A stretch of 64,000 nucleotides of DNA. It comes from Desarmillaria ectypa. Lineage: Eukaryota; Basidiomycota; Agaricomycetes; Agaricales; Physalacriaceae. The stretch lies in the NCBI GenBank assembly GCA_030407005.1, contig JAUDYN010000006.1, positions 2,728,001-2,792,000 on the forward strand. The letters are read 5' to 3'. A program made the position numbers and the translations under genes. This document shows, piece by piece, positions 1 to 12,029 of this stretch (its first letter is position 1; every line of letters begins with the position of its first letter). The notes below the pieces were generated by a model that did not search any database, was not told the origin of the DNA, and saw only the letters and a program-made list of their open reading frames with translations.

Positions 1-731
1 CGTACTATAGCACCCCCATGTGCAAGAAATCGAGATAGTAAATAATTGAGGTATATCGGCACATCAATCGAGAAGGTGCTGAATGACACGCCCTCAACAA
101 ATCCTTCGGGAAGCTCTCCAGGATCTATGTATCGAAACTATTGGGGTGAGTTAGATATGCATAGATTCGAAGATAATAAGAGTAGAAGTGTACATCTGGC
201 ATAGACTCTAAGGGGTGTGGTTTTGGTCTTAATTCACCGTAGTATGACTTCTTCGTAAGCCGCTTGAAGCATCTCTCAGCTTCACTGCCTGGCGCAGATA
301 GATCCCACATGATCTTGAACGTTTCATTATCAATTTCTTGAACGCATTGTGCAGTGAGTGTTTACGTCAGGCTTATATCTCGAAAAGTAAGACCGACCTG
401 ATTGTTTCGGATGTGCGTCGTCGACATAAGCTTGAGAGCTACCGGAATGTATGGCTCCCTAGCATAGGATCGCACCTCGCATGACTACTAATGAAATGCA
501 GTACCTACCGCCCATTGGCTTGTGTATCTGATGGTCAACGGATCGCTTGGTAATGTCTCCGCGATAATGGTGACATGGTATTTCCCGGTTTCTTGTATCC
601 GCAGAGCAGTCGTCAGACCAATCACACCTAAGAAGCGGGTTAACGTCAATCAAAACAGCGACCGACGAGGCTTACTTACCTGCACCGATCACAACGATGT
701 CCTTCTTGTAGTCGGTAGTCTGAGAGGCCAT
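1..731 (-). CDS. D-amino-acid oxidase, copy 1 (3' part beyond the window)
   Basis: FAD-dependent flavoenzyme that oxidatively deaminates D-amino acids, giving the 2-oxo acid, ammonia and H2O2. The start at 731 opens MASQTTDYKKDIVVIGAG, a Rossmann FAD-binding motif that is split by an intron after GAG and resumes as VIGLTTALRIQETG. Further exons give LPSDPLTIRYTSQWAG, then EIDNETFKIMWDLSAPGSEA, then after another intron VSFSTFSIDVPIYLNYLLSR, running off base 1. These blocks align directly with copy 2 (878-2327) and copy 3 (9935-11242). Four introns lie in the visible part. It stands head-to-tail with copy 2, with about 146 bp between copy 2's stop and this start. The C-terminal substrate half is not visible, so integrity of the whole gene cannot be judged. 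Confidence 0.85.
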
Positions 732-877
732 GATATACTTCGACAAGATAGAGAAAAGCGCATGCTTCCAACTAAAGCAAAACCAAGATCCGGCCGCGGC
801 ATCATGTTAGGCACTTCGTTCAAACCGATTTCGAATTCTTTTACTTTTAGGTCTTCGGACCCTTGATACTTTCACAA

Positions 878-2327
878 TCAATATACTTCAACATTTATAT
901 CCTTCAACGCGTTTTCCAGAAGCTCCGTAGCAGTAAATGCAGACCCCCACGACGATTGGAATCCCTGGCCACCGTGTCTAAGGTCATGCGGGATTAAGCT
1001 TCTAATAAGTCAGAGAAACAATCGGCATATCACTGACCCATAGTTGCTGACGAGAGGAACTTTCTTTCCGTTGTTTTCTGTCCATCGGACATCAAGCCGT
1101 ATGCCTCCCTTCCTTCCGGGTCTCAAACCACACCCCTCTGAAATGATGATTGACCGGACATCATCAATTGTAGGTGCCCGTTGTGCGCGGATCTCTGGCG
1201 GTGCGAGCTCCGGGCATAGTGCAAACGCGCGCTCAAGAACGTCTTCAGAGGTTTCGGGCCGTGGATTGGGGTACCTAAAACGACCATCAAATCCACGTCC
1301 GCACGTGCAACAAATATTGTGGAACATACCAATCATTGTCGATCTTCGTACCACCTACAATGACCTATAAATTAAATTTGCTAGTCGGTAACGGAGTCGC
1401 CTGAAATACCCGGAAGGCACTTACATCACCACTTCTTCTCGGTATGATATAGGTCCAAAGCCCTTCCTTCGTGCTGATTGTCCTACCAAACCTAATCCAC
1501 GGCGCCCTAATTAACAAGATCTGCCCGCGGATCGGGTAGCAGTCCTTGTCTTCAATTCCCACCAAAAACCGAGCCCCAAGACCTGAGCAGACGATTACAG
1601 CATCAGGCGGCGTGGGAACCTTGCTTCCAGTGAAGATGCTCGCTCCGCCTTCCACGACCTGAGCAATATCCTGGACGGCTCCACGGACAATGGCGCCACC
1701 CTTAGAAAGGAAACGGGAGAGCAAGTAATTGAGATACACTGGTGTATCGATGGTAAGCGTGCTGAACGACACCCCGCTCAGAGTGTTCGGCACCAGAGAG
1801 CTTTCCGGCAGGATTTTGAACTAGAAAGTACGCGTCTCAGGATATGATACCATGTCAAATAGTTCACGTACGTCTGGCATCCACGATAGATGGTGAGGAT
1901 CGAATTCCGACTTCTGGCCATAATACTCAATCTGTGGCAATCGCAAGAAGCAAGCCTCTGCTGCTCCCCCTGGAGCAGAGAGTTCCCACATAACCTTAAA
2001 TGTATCCGAGTCGAGCTCTTTCATGATCGTTAGCACATACGGAAACATATCGATCACGGAGAGTGGGCGCACTAAACTGTCGTGGGTCATTCTCTGCATG
2101 ACTGACATGATGAGCCCCCTATTAAGACTGAATAATAAGAGGATTCAACACAGAACATAAAGATCACACACCGCCCAGAGACTTGTGTACTTTATCGTCT
2201 TGGGATCTGATGGCAAGATTTCAGCTACTATGGTCACTGCATATCCTCCTTTTTCTTGGATATTCAATGCGGTAGTCAATCCAATAACTCCTGCACCGAT
2301 AACTACGACATTCTTGAGTTGCTCCAT
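878..2327 (-). CDS. D-amino-acid oxidase, copy 2
   Basis: Complete DAAO gene of roughly 370 codons, the usual family length. The protein starts MEQLKNVVVIGAGVIGLTTA, a Rossmann motif that here is not interrupted by an intron. The exon with SDTFKVMWELSAPGGAAEAC follows, then SFSTLTIDTPVYLNYLLSRF, RRSGDVIVGGTKIDNDW, the DAAO signature CGLRPGRKGGIRLD, and HGGQGFQSSWGSA close to the C-terminus. Introns follow the WA, QF, MPD, RRSGD, NDW and NYG positions; each junction restores the family sequence. It ends ...KDINVEVY, so no SKL-type peroxisomal signal is seen, although DAAOs are often peroxisomal. The neighbouring copy 1 is in tandem. Confidence 0.93.
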
Positions 2328-2541
2328 GGGAAAGAGTTGGAAGTGGGCTGTGATGGAAACGAGAACTGCATATCAGTCGACTTTTCACCCGCAATAAGAT
2401 GAACGCGACAGGTGTCGGATGGTGCCGAGCTATCCACTTGGCCTCGGCGAAAAAATAAACCCGTATCCTCCCGTGTTTTGGGAGGCTCTGGTCGCTTGAA
2501 CATTCCTTCAAAAAGAGAAGGTATAGTATTTTCCACGTATA

Positions 2542-3927
2542 CTACAAAGTTTTACTTGATGCATCCAAGATATTGGCATCATCGTTCTCCATATCCTTTC
2601 CGTCGGCTTTTGGCTGCATCGCGAGATGCTTTTTGGACACTCGTTTCGCTCTGGCAAAGATGCCTACATCCCTGTCTCGAATAAAATTGATGGTCACCAT
2701 CGGCCAAGACGGGTGTGCCGGAATAGTGTCGTAAAATTCGGGTGCGAGGGCGCGAAGAGCTGGAAGACGCGTCCAAGCAACCGAAGGAAAGTCATGGTGT
2801 TCGTTGTGGTATCCGACATTATATGCGAAGACGTTGAGCCACCCGTAGTAGCTGTAAGTCTCCTGTGGGAGCCCATCCCACAGATAATGCTCAGCAATGA
2901 AATGACCCGCCAAAGGATGTAAGCTTCCGGCAAAGAAGCTACTGTAGATGAGGTATAGGTAAGAGGGTACACCAAATCGCATTATGAAGAAATAGTCGAA
3001 CACCAGCTGAACGCTGATGTTAAGGAAATGCCAACGAGTAAGAGTCTGTGATCTGATGAAGGTGGGACGGAGGGCGTAGAATAATATTTGGAAGGTCCTT
3101 TCAAAGCGCCATGAGTTCATTATATGCACAAAGAGGCAAACTGTGAACGTACGCAAAGAAAACTTTGCCAAGGACGTTATTAAGGCAAAGCAATTCTAGT
3201 CTAGAGGGCAAATCGGTGTCGACACCATCCTCCCCCAGGTACCTGTGATGCTCCATGTGGTATTTCTGTGCATCACAATGATATTTGTATTTTCTCAAGG
3301 GTCAAGTCCACTCACTTTGAACATTGCCGAATAGGGTATCCCAATAGGGAGATTGGCGAAAGTAGACAGAAGTTTGTTAGCAGCAATGCCACGAAAAGCA
3401 AGGTTATGGCATATTTCGTGGATAGCAAGGAAAAGATTGTGATTGGCGGTTCCGCCGACAATATATGCCCAAGCAATGAAGCGCCATGATAGGGGGTGGG
3501 TATTACGAAGATATATTGCAATAGACAGTTGTAGGGTCACAACAAAGAAGACGACATATTTGGTGACTGGAGCGTGTCCCATTAATTTTGTGACCTACAG
3601 CGAAGTTCAACCGTGACGTGGATACGAGAAACACGCAGTATACACACCTCTGGATGTGCCTTCATTATAGCAGTCCGCCGTGATCTGTGGGGCTCTTCTG
3701 TCATGAGCCAAAGGAAATCATTGGGATTGAGCGGTGGTCCTGGGTATGATTTGCCATCGTCTTGGGCAGTAGGCCTCACCACAACGGTTCGACGCGGTGA
3801 ACGTGCACTTTTAGGTTCTTTCGTGGTCTCTGCTCCACCGTAGAGGCTGAAGTCTGTTTTCAGTAATATTAATCAAAGTACAACCTGCAGCAGAATGGTC
3901 CTTACCAACATTGCTGTCCACCGTCAT
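2542..3927 (-). CDS. Sphingolipid delta(4)-desaturase (DES1 type)
   Basis: Membrane fatty-acid desaturase that introduces the delta-4 trans double bond into the dihydroceramide long-chain base in the ER. The three histidine boxes are visible: HEICHN in the first membrane region, HMEHH in the next exon, and NEHHD (YHNEHHDF) towards the C-terminus. Family blocks include PPLNPNDFLWLMTEEPH, ANHNLFLAIHEICHN, EDGVDTDLP and SWRF. The start exon is tiny (MTVDSNV, from 3927) and is joined across a roughly 51-nt intron to FSLYGGAETT; three further introns follow. The last exon carries a charged tail after FIRDRDVGIF. There is no cytochrome b5 domain, as expected for DES1. The gene follows DAAO copy 2 on the same strand with 214 bp between. 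Confidence 0.93.
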
Positions 3928-6900
3928 GGACGTCGGGGAAAGAAATGGTTCGACGAATAATTCCGGACCGGATGCCGAACTGCGCAAATTCCCATTTTCG
4001 GGTGAGTTCGGCACGCACGTTTCTTGCCTCAAAGCTGTCCGGTTTTTTCAGGTCTGCTGTGATGGAATGGAAAATTTCTTCAAGCAGTACTGCTATGATT
4101 TAGCTGAAACACGTCTCTGATACACTATCATTCTGGCAGGCCTGCTGTCTGAGAATCTTGGTCTGGACTCTGGAGAGACGCTCGGCCGTTCCATGAATGC
4201 TTTACGGCGAGACCATGCCGCACAAAAGCATTGCGTTTCGACTCAGTACAATGAAACGGGGATATTTTTGCTGCTTACTAGGGAATACATTCGAGTCGGC
4301 TCCGTTGGTTTTGCCGACCAACAGTATCAACAAATGAAATACACACAGCCATCATTCCCCACGTCTTCCTAGCTCCCCACAGGGTCGACGAAAGCCAAGC
4401 ATACTTCTACTTCTCCCATGACAGTTTGTGGTTGATGTATAGATGCCTTGGATCCATCACTAGGTTGTGCCTTCGCTGCGCAACTATAATCGACTCGGAG
4501 TCTCACTCTTCCGGTACGTATGGTATGCCATTCGGAAGAGACGCCTTCTGACCGCTGGCCTCTGTCAAACCAATGCAAGGTTGTCCTTTCAGGCAGTCTC
4601 AAGTGGGTACCATAATATGGAGACACGGGACCATCACATTGTTACTCTCCCGACCTCGTATGGTTAATCTTGGATTTCATTAAGATATAACGAATGGAAG
4701 TAGACCGTCCGTGTAAACAGGACCTTACCATTACGATGTGAATCGGAAGTTTTCCGAGGACTCGACGAAGTGATGGATGATACATATGCCCATCAGTTTT
4801 GTAAGCATCCTGCGTTCATTACCCCTTTGAATACTCAAGGTCGAAGCGTGCAGGTACCGAAGAAACGAGTCACCCTTCACTTGGGACCCCCCACTCGCCG
4901 TGACTATTCCGAACAGAACTTTCTACAACAAGCATGCAAGTAGACGTGCTCGATAGCGGCTTTTTGCGTGCTGAAAACCGCTTTCTGCCGGGACTCTCAG
5001 TCAACTTATCAGCATGAAGAGGGGTGTGTTGTATATTTGCGCAATCGCATCGTATGTGTGGTTTGTCGATTTGGCACTCTCAAATGAAGGCGTGTTTGCA
5101 GTCATGGGACAGTGGGCCAACCCCATGGCCCCAGGTCACAAAAACCAATACTCAGCCAGATCAAGCTTTGTTAGGAGATGAAAAGACCGCCTTATTGGAC
5201 TACTAGCTCCGCCCCCGAGCACTCTGAAAATGGCCCCACCTTGCTGCCCGCGAACCCCCCGAATTCTATACTCAGTATTGTCGAAGTTCTAGGGCCGAGT
5301 CAAAAGGTCATTTCGTGCGTTCCCGCACTCTATTCATGGGAATGATTCAGTATGCATCTTTTCTCTTTCTGTACAGCTCTGACACAAGTCCGTTATTGTT
5401 AGCCCTTGCCGCACGTCTTCAAGGGCGTGGAATATGATCCATCCGGGCCTGTCTTCATTGTCACCTCTCGGTAACGATCCGTCCTAATAAAATGAGGCGT
5501 TAACTGTATACGGAGTTCCTAGACGGGTGATGACTCCAAGCGGGAAATGAACCCCGCGTAGAGTGGGTCGGAAGATGACATAAAAAAATTCACGTTAGAG
5601 ATGATATCCCCAGAGGAAATGCCAGTGCCTGAGTGCCGTCGAAGTCCGTCGATCTGCTTCATCTTTACCAACTTCGTATTGACGCCTCGATAATACATGA
5701 GTCGCATTTGGTTTTAACGTTATAATCCATGAGAACGAAGCTACCAAATTTAAGCTCGGTCTCGTCAATCACGCAGACTACGAAGGGATTCTATTTTTTC
5801 TACACCTAGGATCCAGCTCATCTGGGAGACTGAAAATTTGATATTGAAGTGATGTAAGTGAGTCTCTCTTCGTCTTTGACTTCTGCTCCGATTAACGTGA
5901 CTGTTGACAAGCCTGCTCCCGCGACTGACAATGTCTATACTGGGAAGGCTAGCAGCACAATGGGGAACCATCAGTAAGCACGCACGTTTCCTGCTATCTT
6001 GTTTACCCGATCTATCCCATGGAACAACCGGTAAACAAAGCCATATTAGCAAGAGAGTTGTCCGAAGATATGTCGTCCCGTTGATTCCGGTGGCAACGCC
6101 TGTTCTCCCGTTATCTAGTAATGTATTCTTAGAAGGTTCACATGACGGCTCACTATTGACATACGTTCGGTGAGAGTCACTCTGCTCCCAGTATGTGGGA
6201 TATATCCACCGCTGATCGTCTGTAGGGAAATGCCGTTTCCGAGATTGGCGCTGCCACAATCCTATGCGCTTCGACGTTTGCGAGCATCCTCTGCGATGGC
6301 TCGAATATCAGCAGATCCAAAACTGCGACAGATGATGTCTTGGCCTACAACGCTTGGGCAAATCACCTGCGCTGTTATTTGCGACCATGATCTTAGCGTC
6401 GACCATGAAATTTCCCAGAGGACCGAGTCGTCACCAACCAATAGCCCCGTCACAGGCACTCTGTCGACAAAGGATAGATGGTAACTTTGGTGCGCGTGCT
6501 TGCGCGAAGAGGGGAGGGAATGATGTTCGTTCCCATGTCAGTTACGGACCCAGATAGGCAACCCTTCTCGGTGAATGTGCAAAGTTCCTCGGCTGTGGTG
6601 AAGGGATCCATCAAAGATGTGATCTCACAATTTAGATGCGACCGCTACTGTGCAAAAAAATTCTCTCTTTTTTATGAGATGAATGTCTAGTGATTCTTAA
6701 TTCCTGTGCATTCACAGGCCCGATGTTGACATCATTTTACAGGGTTGACATGGCACAGCCACAGGAAATCTTGATCGATGATCGTCATCATCGGGCCGAG
6801 CCGCAGTATTTCCGTCCAATAATTCTCAAGAATAAGTTTTGCATGTTATGACACAGCCTGAGACATCGATACAAGGTTTCATTATGCTCATGACGTGAAG

Positions 6901-7436
6901 ATCGATAAATTTGACATCAGATATCTCCTCCACTATAAGCAAGTAGCCTGACAATTATCAGCAGCGGCGCAGGTACTACATAGAAATGGCTCAGGTGAGG
7001 GTAAATTTTTGATCCTTGTGGATGTGCTAGGAACTGGTTCGCATTGTATTGGCGGATTTGTACACATGAAGTGCCTGATCCAAGGTACCCGGAGCTCATT
7101 GCATTGCAGTTGTTGTAAATCTGACTCGGTTATTTCCTGGCACCCCCAGTTCTTTACTTGTTTTTCGCATCAATGTGCCGAGAAATATTTTGAGCACCAG
7201 CCGGGTAGTGTCTTCTAGTTCCGACCCAACTCGCGACTGTCCGTCTTACATCATAAGTTTTATCGATTCGTCTTTATTGGGCTCTACTGCCGTCGAGAGG
7301 TCGCGTGTCATGGGCAAGGTACATTTATAAATGGCGAGGTATGAAGAAATGTCTCATTGACTCAACCTTCTTCTACGTCCTCGAAAGGTGTTCGCTTTCA
7401 TGTTTCGATTCCTTTTCAGTTCTGATAGCGCTTCAG
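3928..7436. other. Gene-poor stretch
   Basis: About 3.5 kb with no gene I can support. Open frames here (for example 5765-6259 on the minus strand) show no recognisable family motif and no convincing intron structure. I also saw no terminal repeats or transposase motifs. It may hold decayed sequence too diverged to recognise by eye. Confidence 0.5.
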
Positions 7437-8024
7437 ATGTCCAACGCGTCCCTGTCAGTCGCCGAATACATTGACCGATACCCGTATGACCCCGAATGCC
7501 ATTGGGACGCGGAAGATCTTGTCATGTCACATCTTTCTTCATCAGTTCTTCAATTCCACTGGTGCGCTTCGAACAAGGAGGAGACAGAAGAAGATGTACA
7601 GTCGACAAACCACTGGATGATTTTCCTTCAGACAGGACCTAACTCGTCTGTTCGACTCAACATGCGCTCGGGAGAGTCATCACAATATCCTGGCCTCTTA
7701 GAAGTCTCCTCGACGAGATACACATCTACCCAGAACTGCTGCTTCAGGGTCTCGGCGGCGGCGGTTCCCGGCCTCACCGTGGAACATGTCTTTAGCCTTA
7801 TCATTAGGAATGGTCGTGATCGCTACAAATTCACGGATAGTCACAAGGGGTGTAGGAATTGGGTCAATGTAATCGCTAGCGATCTAAGCGACGCTAGCTG
7901 GGTGGAACCAGGGGTGGCCCAGAGAGTCTCGCAGGCCGTTGTGTTTTACTTCCCCCCGACCCACCGGGTACATGGCGCCCAAGCTCCAGTCTATAAGCCT
8001 TTGGAAGTGGGCGCGTTTTTCTAG
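7437..8024 (+). CDS. Uncharacterised fungal protein (possibly DUF7770-like)
   Basis: Single-exon frame of 195 codons from the ATG at 7437 (MSNASLSVAEYIDRYP). The same frame opens upstream at 7305, but those 44 residues are cysteine-rich and unconvincing, so the internal start is preferred. Visible blocks are VLQFHWCASNKEETEED, HWMIFLQTGPNSSVRLNMR, VEHVFSLIIRNGRDRYKF and GCRNWVNVIASDL, then a tail ending PLEVGAFF. From memory this layout (a short 'HW..FL....SVRL.M' core followed by 'GCR.WV..I..DL') resembles an uncharacterised fungal family named DUF7770; I cannot confirm that. There is no signal peptide or membrane segment. No function is assigned. Confidence 0.6.
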   Translation: MSNASLSVAEYIDRYPYDPECHWDAEDLVMSHLSSSVLQFHWCASNKEETEEDVQSTNHWMIFLQTGPNSSVRLNMRSGESSQYPGLLEVSSTRYTSTQNCCFRVSAAAVPGLTVEHVFSLIIRNGRDRYKFTDSHKGCRNWVNVIASDLSDASWVEPGVAQRVSQAVVFYFPPTHRVHGAQAPVYKPLEVGAFF

Positions 8025-9934
8025 TTTGTGCCTTGTTCCGCTTTGGATTTTTGGCACAGAAATCCTGAATCGTTTCCACAGATCCTAGTCGAACGAATCA
8101 AGTCTAGCCAAAATAGAGAAACTTAGACAACCTTTTGAACGCCCACATGATTGCACATATACCCACATTTATAGAAATAATTTGGTATTGTGAGTAGAAC
8201 CTAGCAGTCGGAGAGTTATTAACGAGAAGTTCTAATATTATATATGTTGCAAGAACTGCATAGAATGGCTATGTGAAAGCCCTGTGCGATAATTGACGTC
8301 GAAGACGATGTAGTGATCATGCTCTGTACGTGCGAAGCTCCTGTAAGCAAGGATAATAGAAACTGAAGTAGTGCCTACTTTAGGGTTCGAAGTTGCTGAT
8401 ATCGGACTAGCCCAAGAAGCTGGCACACTCGCGTCGACATTCCTTCGAAGTATATAATATAAGAAATGAAGAAGGCTCATGTGTCGTGATCATAAGAAAT
8501 TTCAGCGCTTTCTCATAACCGCGGCCTCAGGGCTCTTCGCGGGGGGGACATCTCTGTCAAAAAGCATTACGTGGAGACGTTTCTGTAATTCCTCCATATT
8601 TGGCGGCTGGCATAGTGAAGCTACAGCACACACTGAGATGCCTTCAGACAAAAGGGACTGCGCCACTGAAGTTCTTTCTCACAGGTAAATTGCAACCTAT
8701 GGAAACGGTGCGCAGAATACATACCAGAGTTTCTGTAGAATAGTAAGCTAAAAATTGTTATACACTGCGGCGACAGCTGCCATGCCAGGAAATCACGACA
8801 AGCATCACCTTACAAGTGACAACTTGGAGAAATGAGGTTCGAAGCAAACTAAAACTGGGTTAAGGCAACTTCCCAAATGTTTCACCGATGAATACTTTTC
8901 TTTGAAAAGTACCTAGACCGCTGTCTACAGCATTTTCCAGATGGAAGGAGTGTGATGGTAGGTGTCTCCGTGAAGTGCCGCAAGCTTCGGACCAAGTACA
9001 AATTTAAATAAAGCTGAGTACAGAGAAGAGCTGCCGTATTCTTGTAATCGGATACCAGTGGCTCGAATAACAGTGGAAATGACGGCAGATGGCGGCAGGA
9101 CTGGATTGCTGCCCCGGCAAAGGAAGTAGCGTCATCCTTGTTCGGCCCGGAGAAACCGAGGCAGACCCAAGGCTACCAGCTTCCCCGATTCTTTCCGAGA
9201 TAAAGAGGAGACGACAGAGGACCATCCTCCTGCTAAACCTTCAAATTAGGGGCTAAGATTGACACGTTACTTACTATAAATGCTATTCATGTGTTGGACT
9301 GCGTGCTCTACTGATAAGATTAGGAGTAGGCTGTTTTACTGCCGTTCCACGGTTAGTCCGATGTACTACGTTCTTCGGGAAATCGTTAGTAAGTACTTTC
9401 AGAACTTTGAAGGGAAGACAAACTTCTTCGAAAAAGAGTCTCAGAATACGCAAAAGCTCAAGTTATGTCTTCTGCACCTGATGCTCGCGTCTTGTTAAGT
9501 CGTTATAACTTCTGCATTATTCTGCTTCTAATCGTAAATCCATAGTACCATCGACGGCGAGTTTTGAATCGACTTAGTACTTTTGTAACATTATTTTTTG
9601 TATTAATAATAAATACTTTGTTGATTCTGAATCGGGAAGAATTGGGGACTCAGCGCTGGCGCCGCTACCGACATACAAGGGCGATAGGCCGCCACGGCAC
9701 ACCACCCGAAGCACGAGTACTGAATAAGTACTCCGAGAGTTCGTAACTCGGACGGAGCTCCGCATGCAGTCGACACAATTTGCACATTCTACAGATGTTG
9801 TAGATCTTTGCAGATGAGGTAGATAACTAGTAGATATCACCGGAGATATCGCGGAGGCTGTATAAGCCTATTTAATTCTTGGTGCAATCCATTGCTCGAA
9901 CGATAAGTATCGATTCTTCCGACATTAGCTGAGA
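8025..9934. other. Intergenic stretch without recognisable genes
   Basis: About 1.9 kb between the small uncharacterised gene and DAAO copy 3. I see no conserved protein motif on either strand and no RNA gene. The last 100-200 bp presumably hold the promoter of DAAO copy 3. Confidence 0.5.
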
Positions 9935-11242
9935 ATGTCCGAGACTCCTAATGAGATCATCGTTATCGGAGCAGGTATGCCCCTCTCTACCTTCTTTCTG
10001 GCCGTACTGAGGAAGATCGCGACTATAAGGAGTCGTAGGTCTGACTACTGCCCTGAAGATTCAAGAGAAAGGAGGGTGTCATGTTACTATCATAGCAGAA
10101 ACTTTACCCACCGACCCGAAGACGAGCAGATATACAAGCCATTGGGCGGTGAGCCAACCCAGTTATCCAGTTTTGTGTAGAATTCATACACCGGAACTCT
10201 AGGGAGCACAACACGCCACCTCTGCCGATTCCCCTGGTGTGCACTCGAATCAGCTAGGTACGTCCCGCTGACCGGATGTCATTGGACTCTGCTTATGGAG
10301 TGATAGAAATGGACAAGGAGACGTTCCGCATAATGTGGGACCTATCAGCCCCTGGGAGTGATGCAGCAGGGTGCTTTATGCGACTTAGGATGATATCATA
10401 CGCTGGGTACCAACTCGAGAAACCGTCGGTGTGGGAGTTCATGCCCGACGTAAGTCAGACATTGTTGTTTTACCTAAAAATTTGACGCGATCTTATAGTT
10501 CAAATATTTGACCGAAGAAGAACGTGTCCCCACTATGGTCGATGGATCATCTTTCACTACAGTGACCATTGACGTGCCCGTCTACCTCAACTATCTCTTT
10601 TCGCGTTTCCTCAGCAAGGGAGGCGCTGCCGTCAAAGGCCAAGTTCAGCACGTCAAGCAGGTTATCGAAGGTGGTGCTGGGGTGTTCACCGGTGCGAAAA
10701 ATTGCCCGAAACCAGTAGCAGTCGTAGTATGTGCGGGGCTCGGGGCTCGTTTCCTCGGCGGTGTCGAAGACAAGGACATGTATCCCATCCGTGGACAAAC
10801 CATCATTGTACGGGCGCCCTGGGTGAAGGAGATGCCATGTTTTCACCTAGCTGACGGTGCCATTTCATACGTGATCCCCCGTCGAAGCGGAGATGTGATC
10901 ATTGGGGGTACATTTTTGGTGGATGATTGGTACCCCACGGCGCGTTCGGACACGAAGCGGGAGATACTGGAGCGAGTGATCAAACTGTACCCGAATATTG
11001 CCCCTCCCGAAGTCCGCGCGGTGAGAGAGCCAACCGTCGCGGACCTCGAAGCCATCGTGATTGAGGACGGGTGTGGACTTAGACCGGGAAGGAAGGGAGG
11101 CGTTCGACTCGAAGTCGATTCTTCGGGTAGTATACCACTGGTATTCAATTATGGTCATGGTGGGTACGGGTACCAGTCATCTTGGGGAACGGCTGGTGCA
11201 GCTCTGAAATTGCTAGAAGGTGTATTGACAGGAAAAGCATGA
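9935..11242 (+). CDS. D-amino-acid oxidase, copy 3
   Basis: Complete DAAO on the opposite strand to copies 1 and 2. It begins MSETPNEIIVIGAG, with an intron inside the Rossmann motif as in copy 1, and resumes VVGLTTALKIQEKGG. Introns also follow the WA, NQL and MPD positions. The rest (from FKYLTEEERVPT, about 10500) is one uninterrupted exon carrying SFTTVTIDVPVYLNYLFSRF, RRSGDVIIGGTFLVDDW, the signature CGLRPGRKGGVRLE and HGGYGYQSSWGTA. It ends EGVLTGKA, which is not a canonical peroxisomal tripeptide. Copy 2 has three introns in this same stretch, so the gene models differ although the protein is colinear. FAD-dependent deamination of D-amino acids with H2O2 release is inferred from the family. 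Confidence 0.93.
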
Positions 11243-12029
11243 TCGAATTAACAGGAAAATTGTACAAGTTAGGTGACTTGTAAATGAATGAATTATTTGA
11301 CTGTACCTGAAGGCATTATCCGTCGAGACGACTAAGTACTGCAGGGGAAATGACTGGCGGATTTTCGCATGCTGCCCATCTCGGTACCCAGGAAATTTCT
11401 ACTCATTGTCGGCCCGCTCGAAGGGTTATGTTCCTGTGTCCCCCACAAGTTCAGCTCGCTTGGGAAGCGAAAGTCACCTTGTGGTAAAAAGGATGATGTC
11501 AGTGTCTACATAATTGAAGTCGGGGGCCAAGAGCTTGGATACATACAGGCAAACCTTGACCCAAAGTCTTCAGCAGTCTCGCAGGCGGAACTGAAAAGCC
11601 GACCAAGATGTTGGTAGACATCCCGATTGATCAGGTGTAACTCACCCTCCGCTGTGCTTTGTCATGCAATCTGATGCTGATCCGTAACTGCAGTTTCATT
11701 TCTTTGACAGGTAATTTGGTCCTGCAGTGAAAAATGTGCAAGTTCTGTTACTCGGGAAGTTTTAGGTACGTGTGAGGCCTGAGGAACCATCGGGGACGGA
11801 ATTGATCGGGGTCCTTGACCTTTCTCCCACGACGGTAGTCATCTTGTGCTCGCGCGAGGCCGCAGCGTGAGAGGCAAGTTGTGAGGAAGCACAGGAGCTG
11901 TGCAAAATTCACAAAGGAGCTCAGTCACACAATGTGAAAGGAAGTAGATTGGCTCCAAAACAGTGAAAGGACGGCGCATAAAAAAGTCCGTTATCATTGA
12001 TGCCGCAGAACATTAACATGATGAAGAAA
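11243..12029. other. Intergenic, DAAO copy 3 to Nudix gene (convergent)
   Basis: About 790 bp between two converging 3' ends. No coding motif, RNA gene or repeat recognised. Confidence 0.5.

Noticed and set aside
5765..6259. 164-codon minus-strand frame
   Set aside because: No family motif, no supporting neighbours, and composition like random translation.
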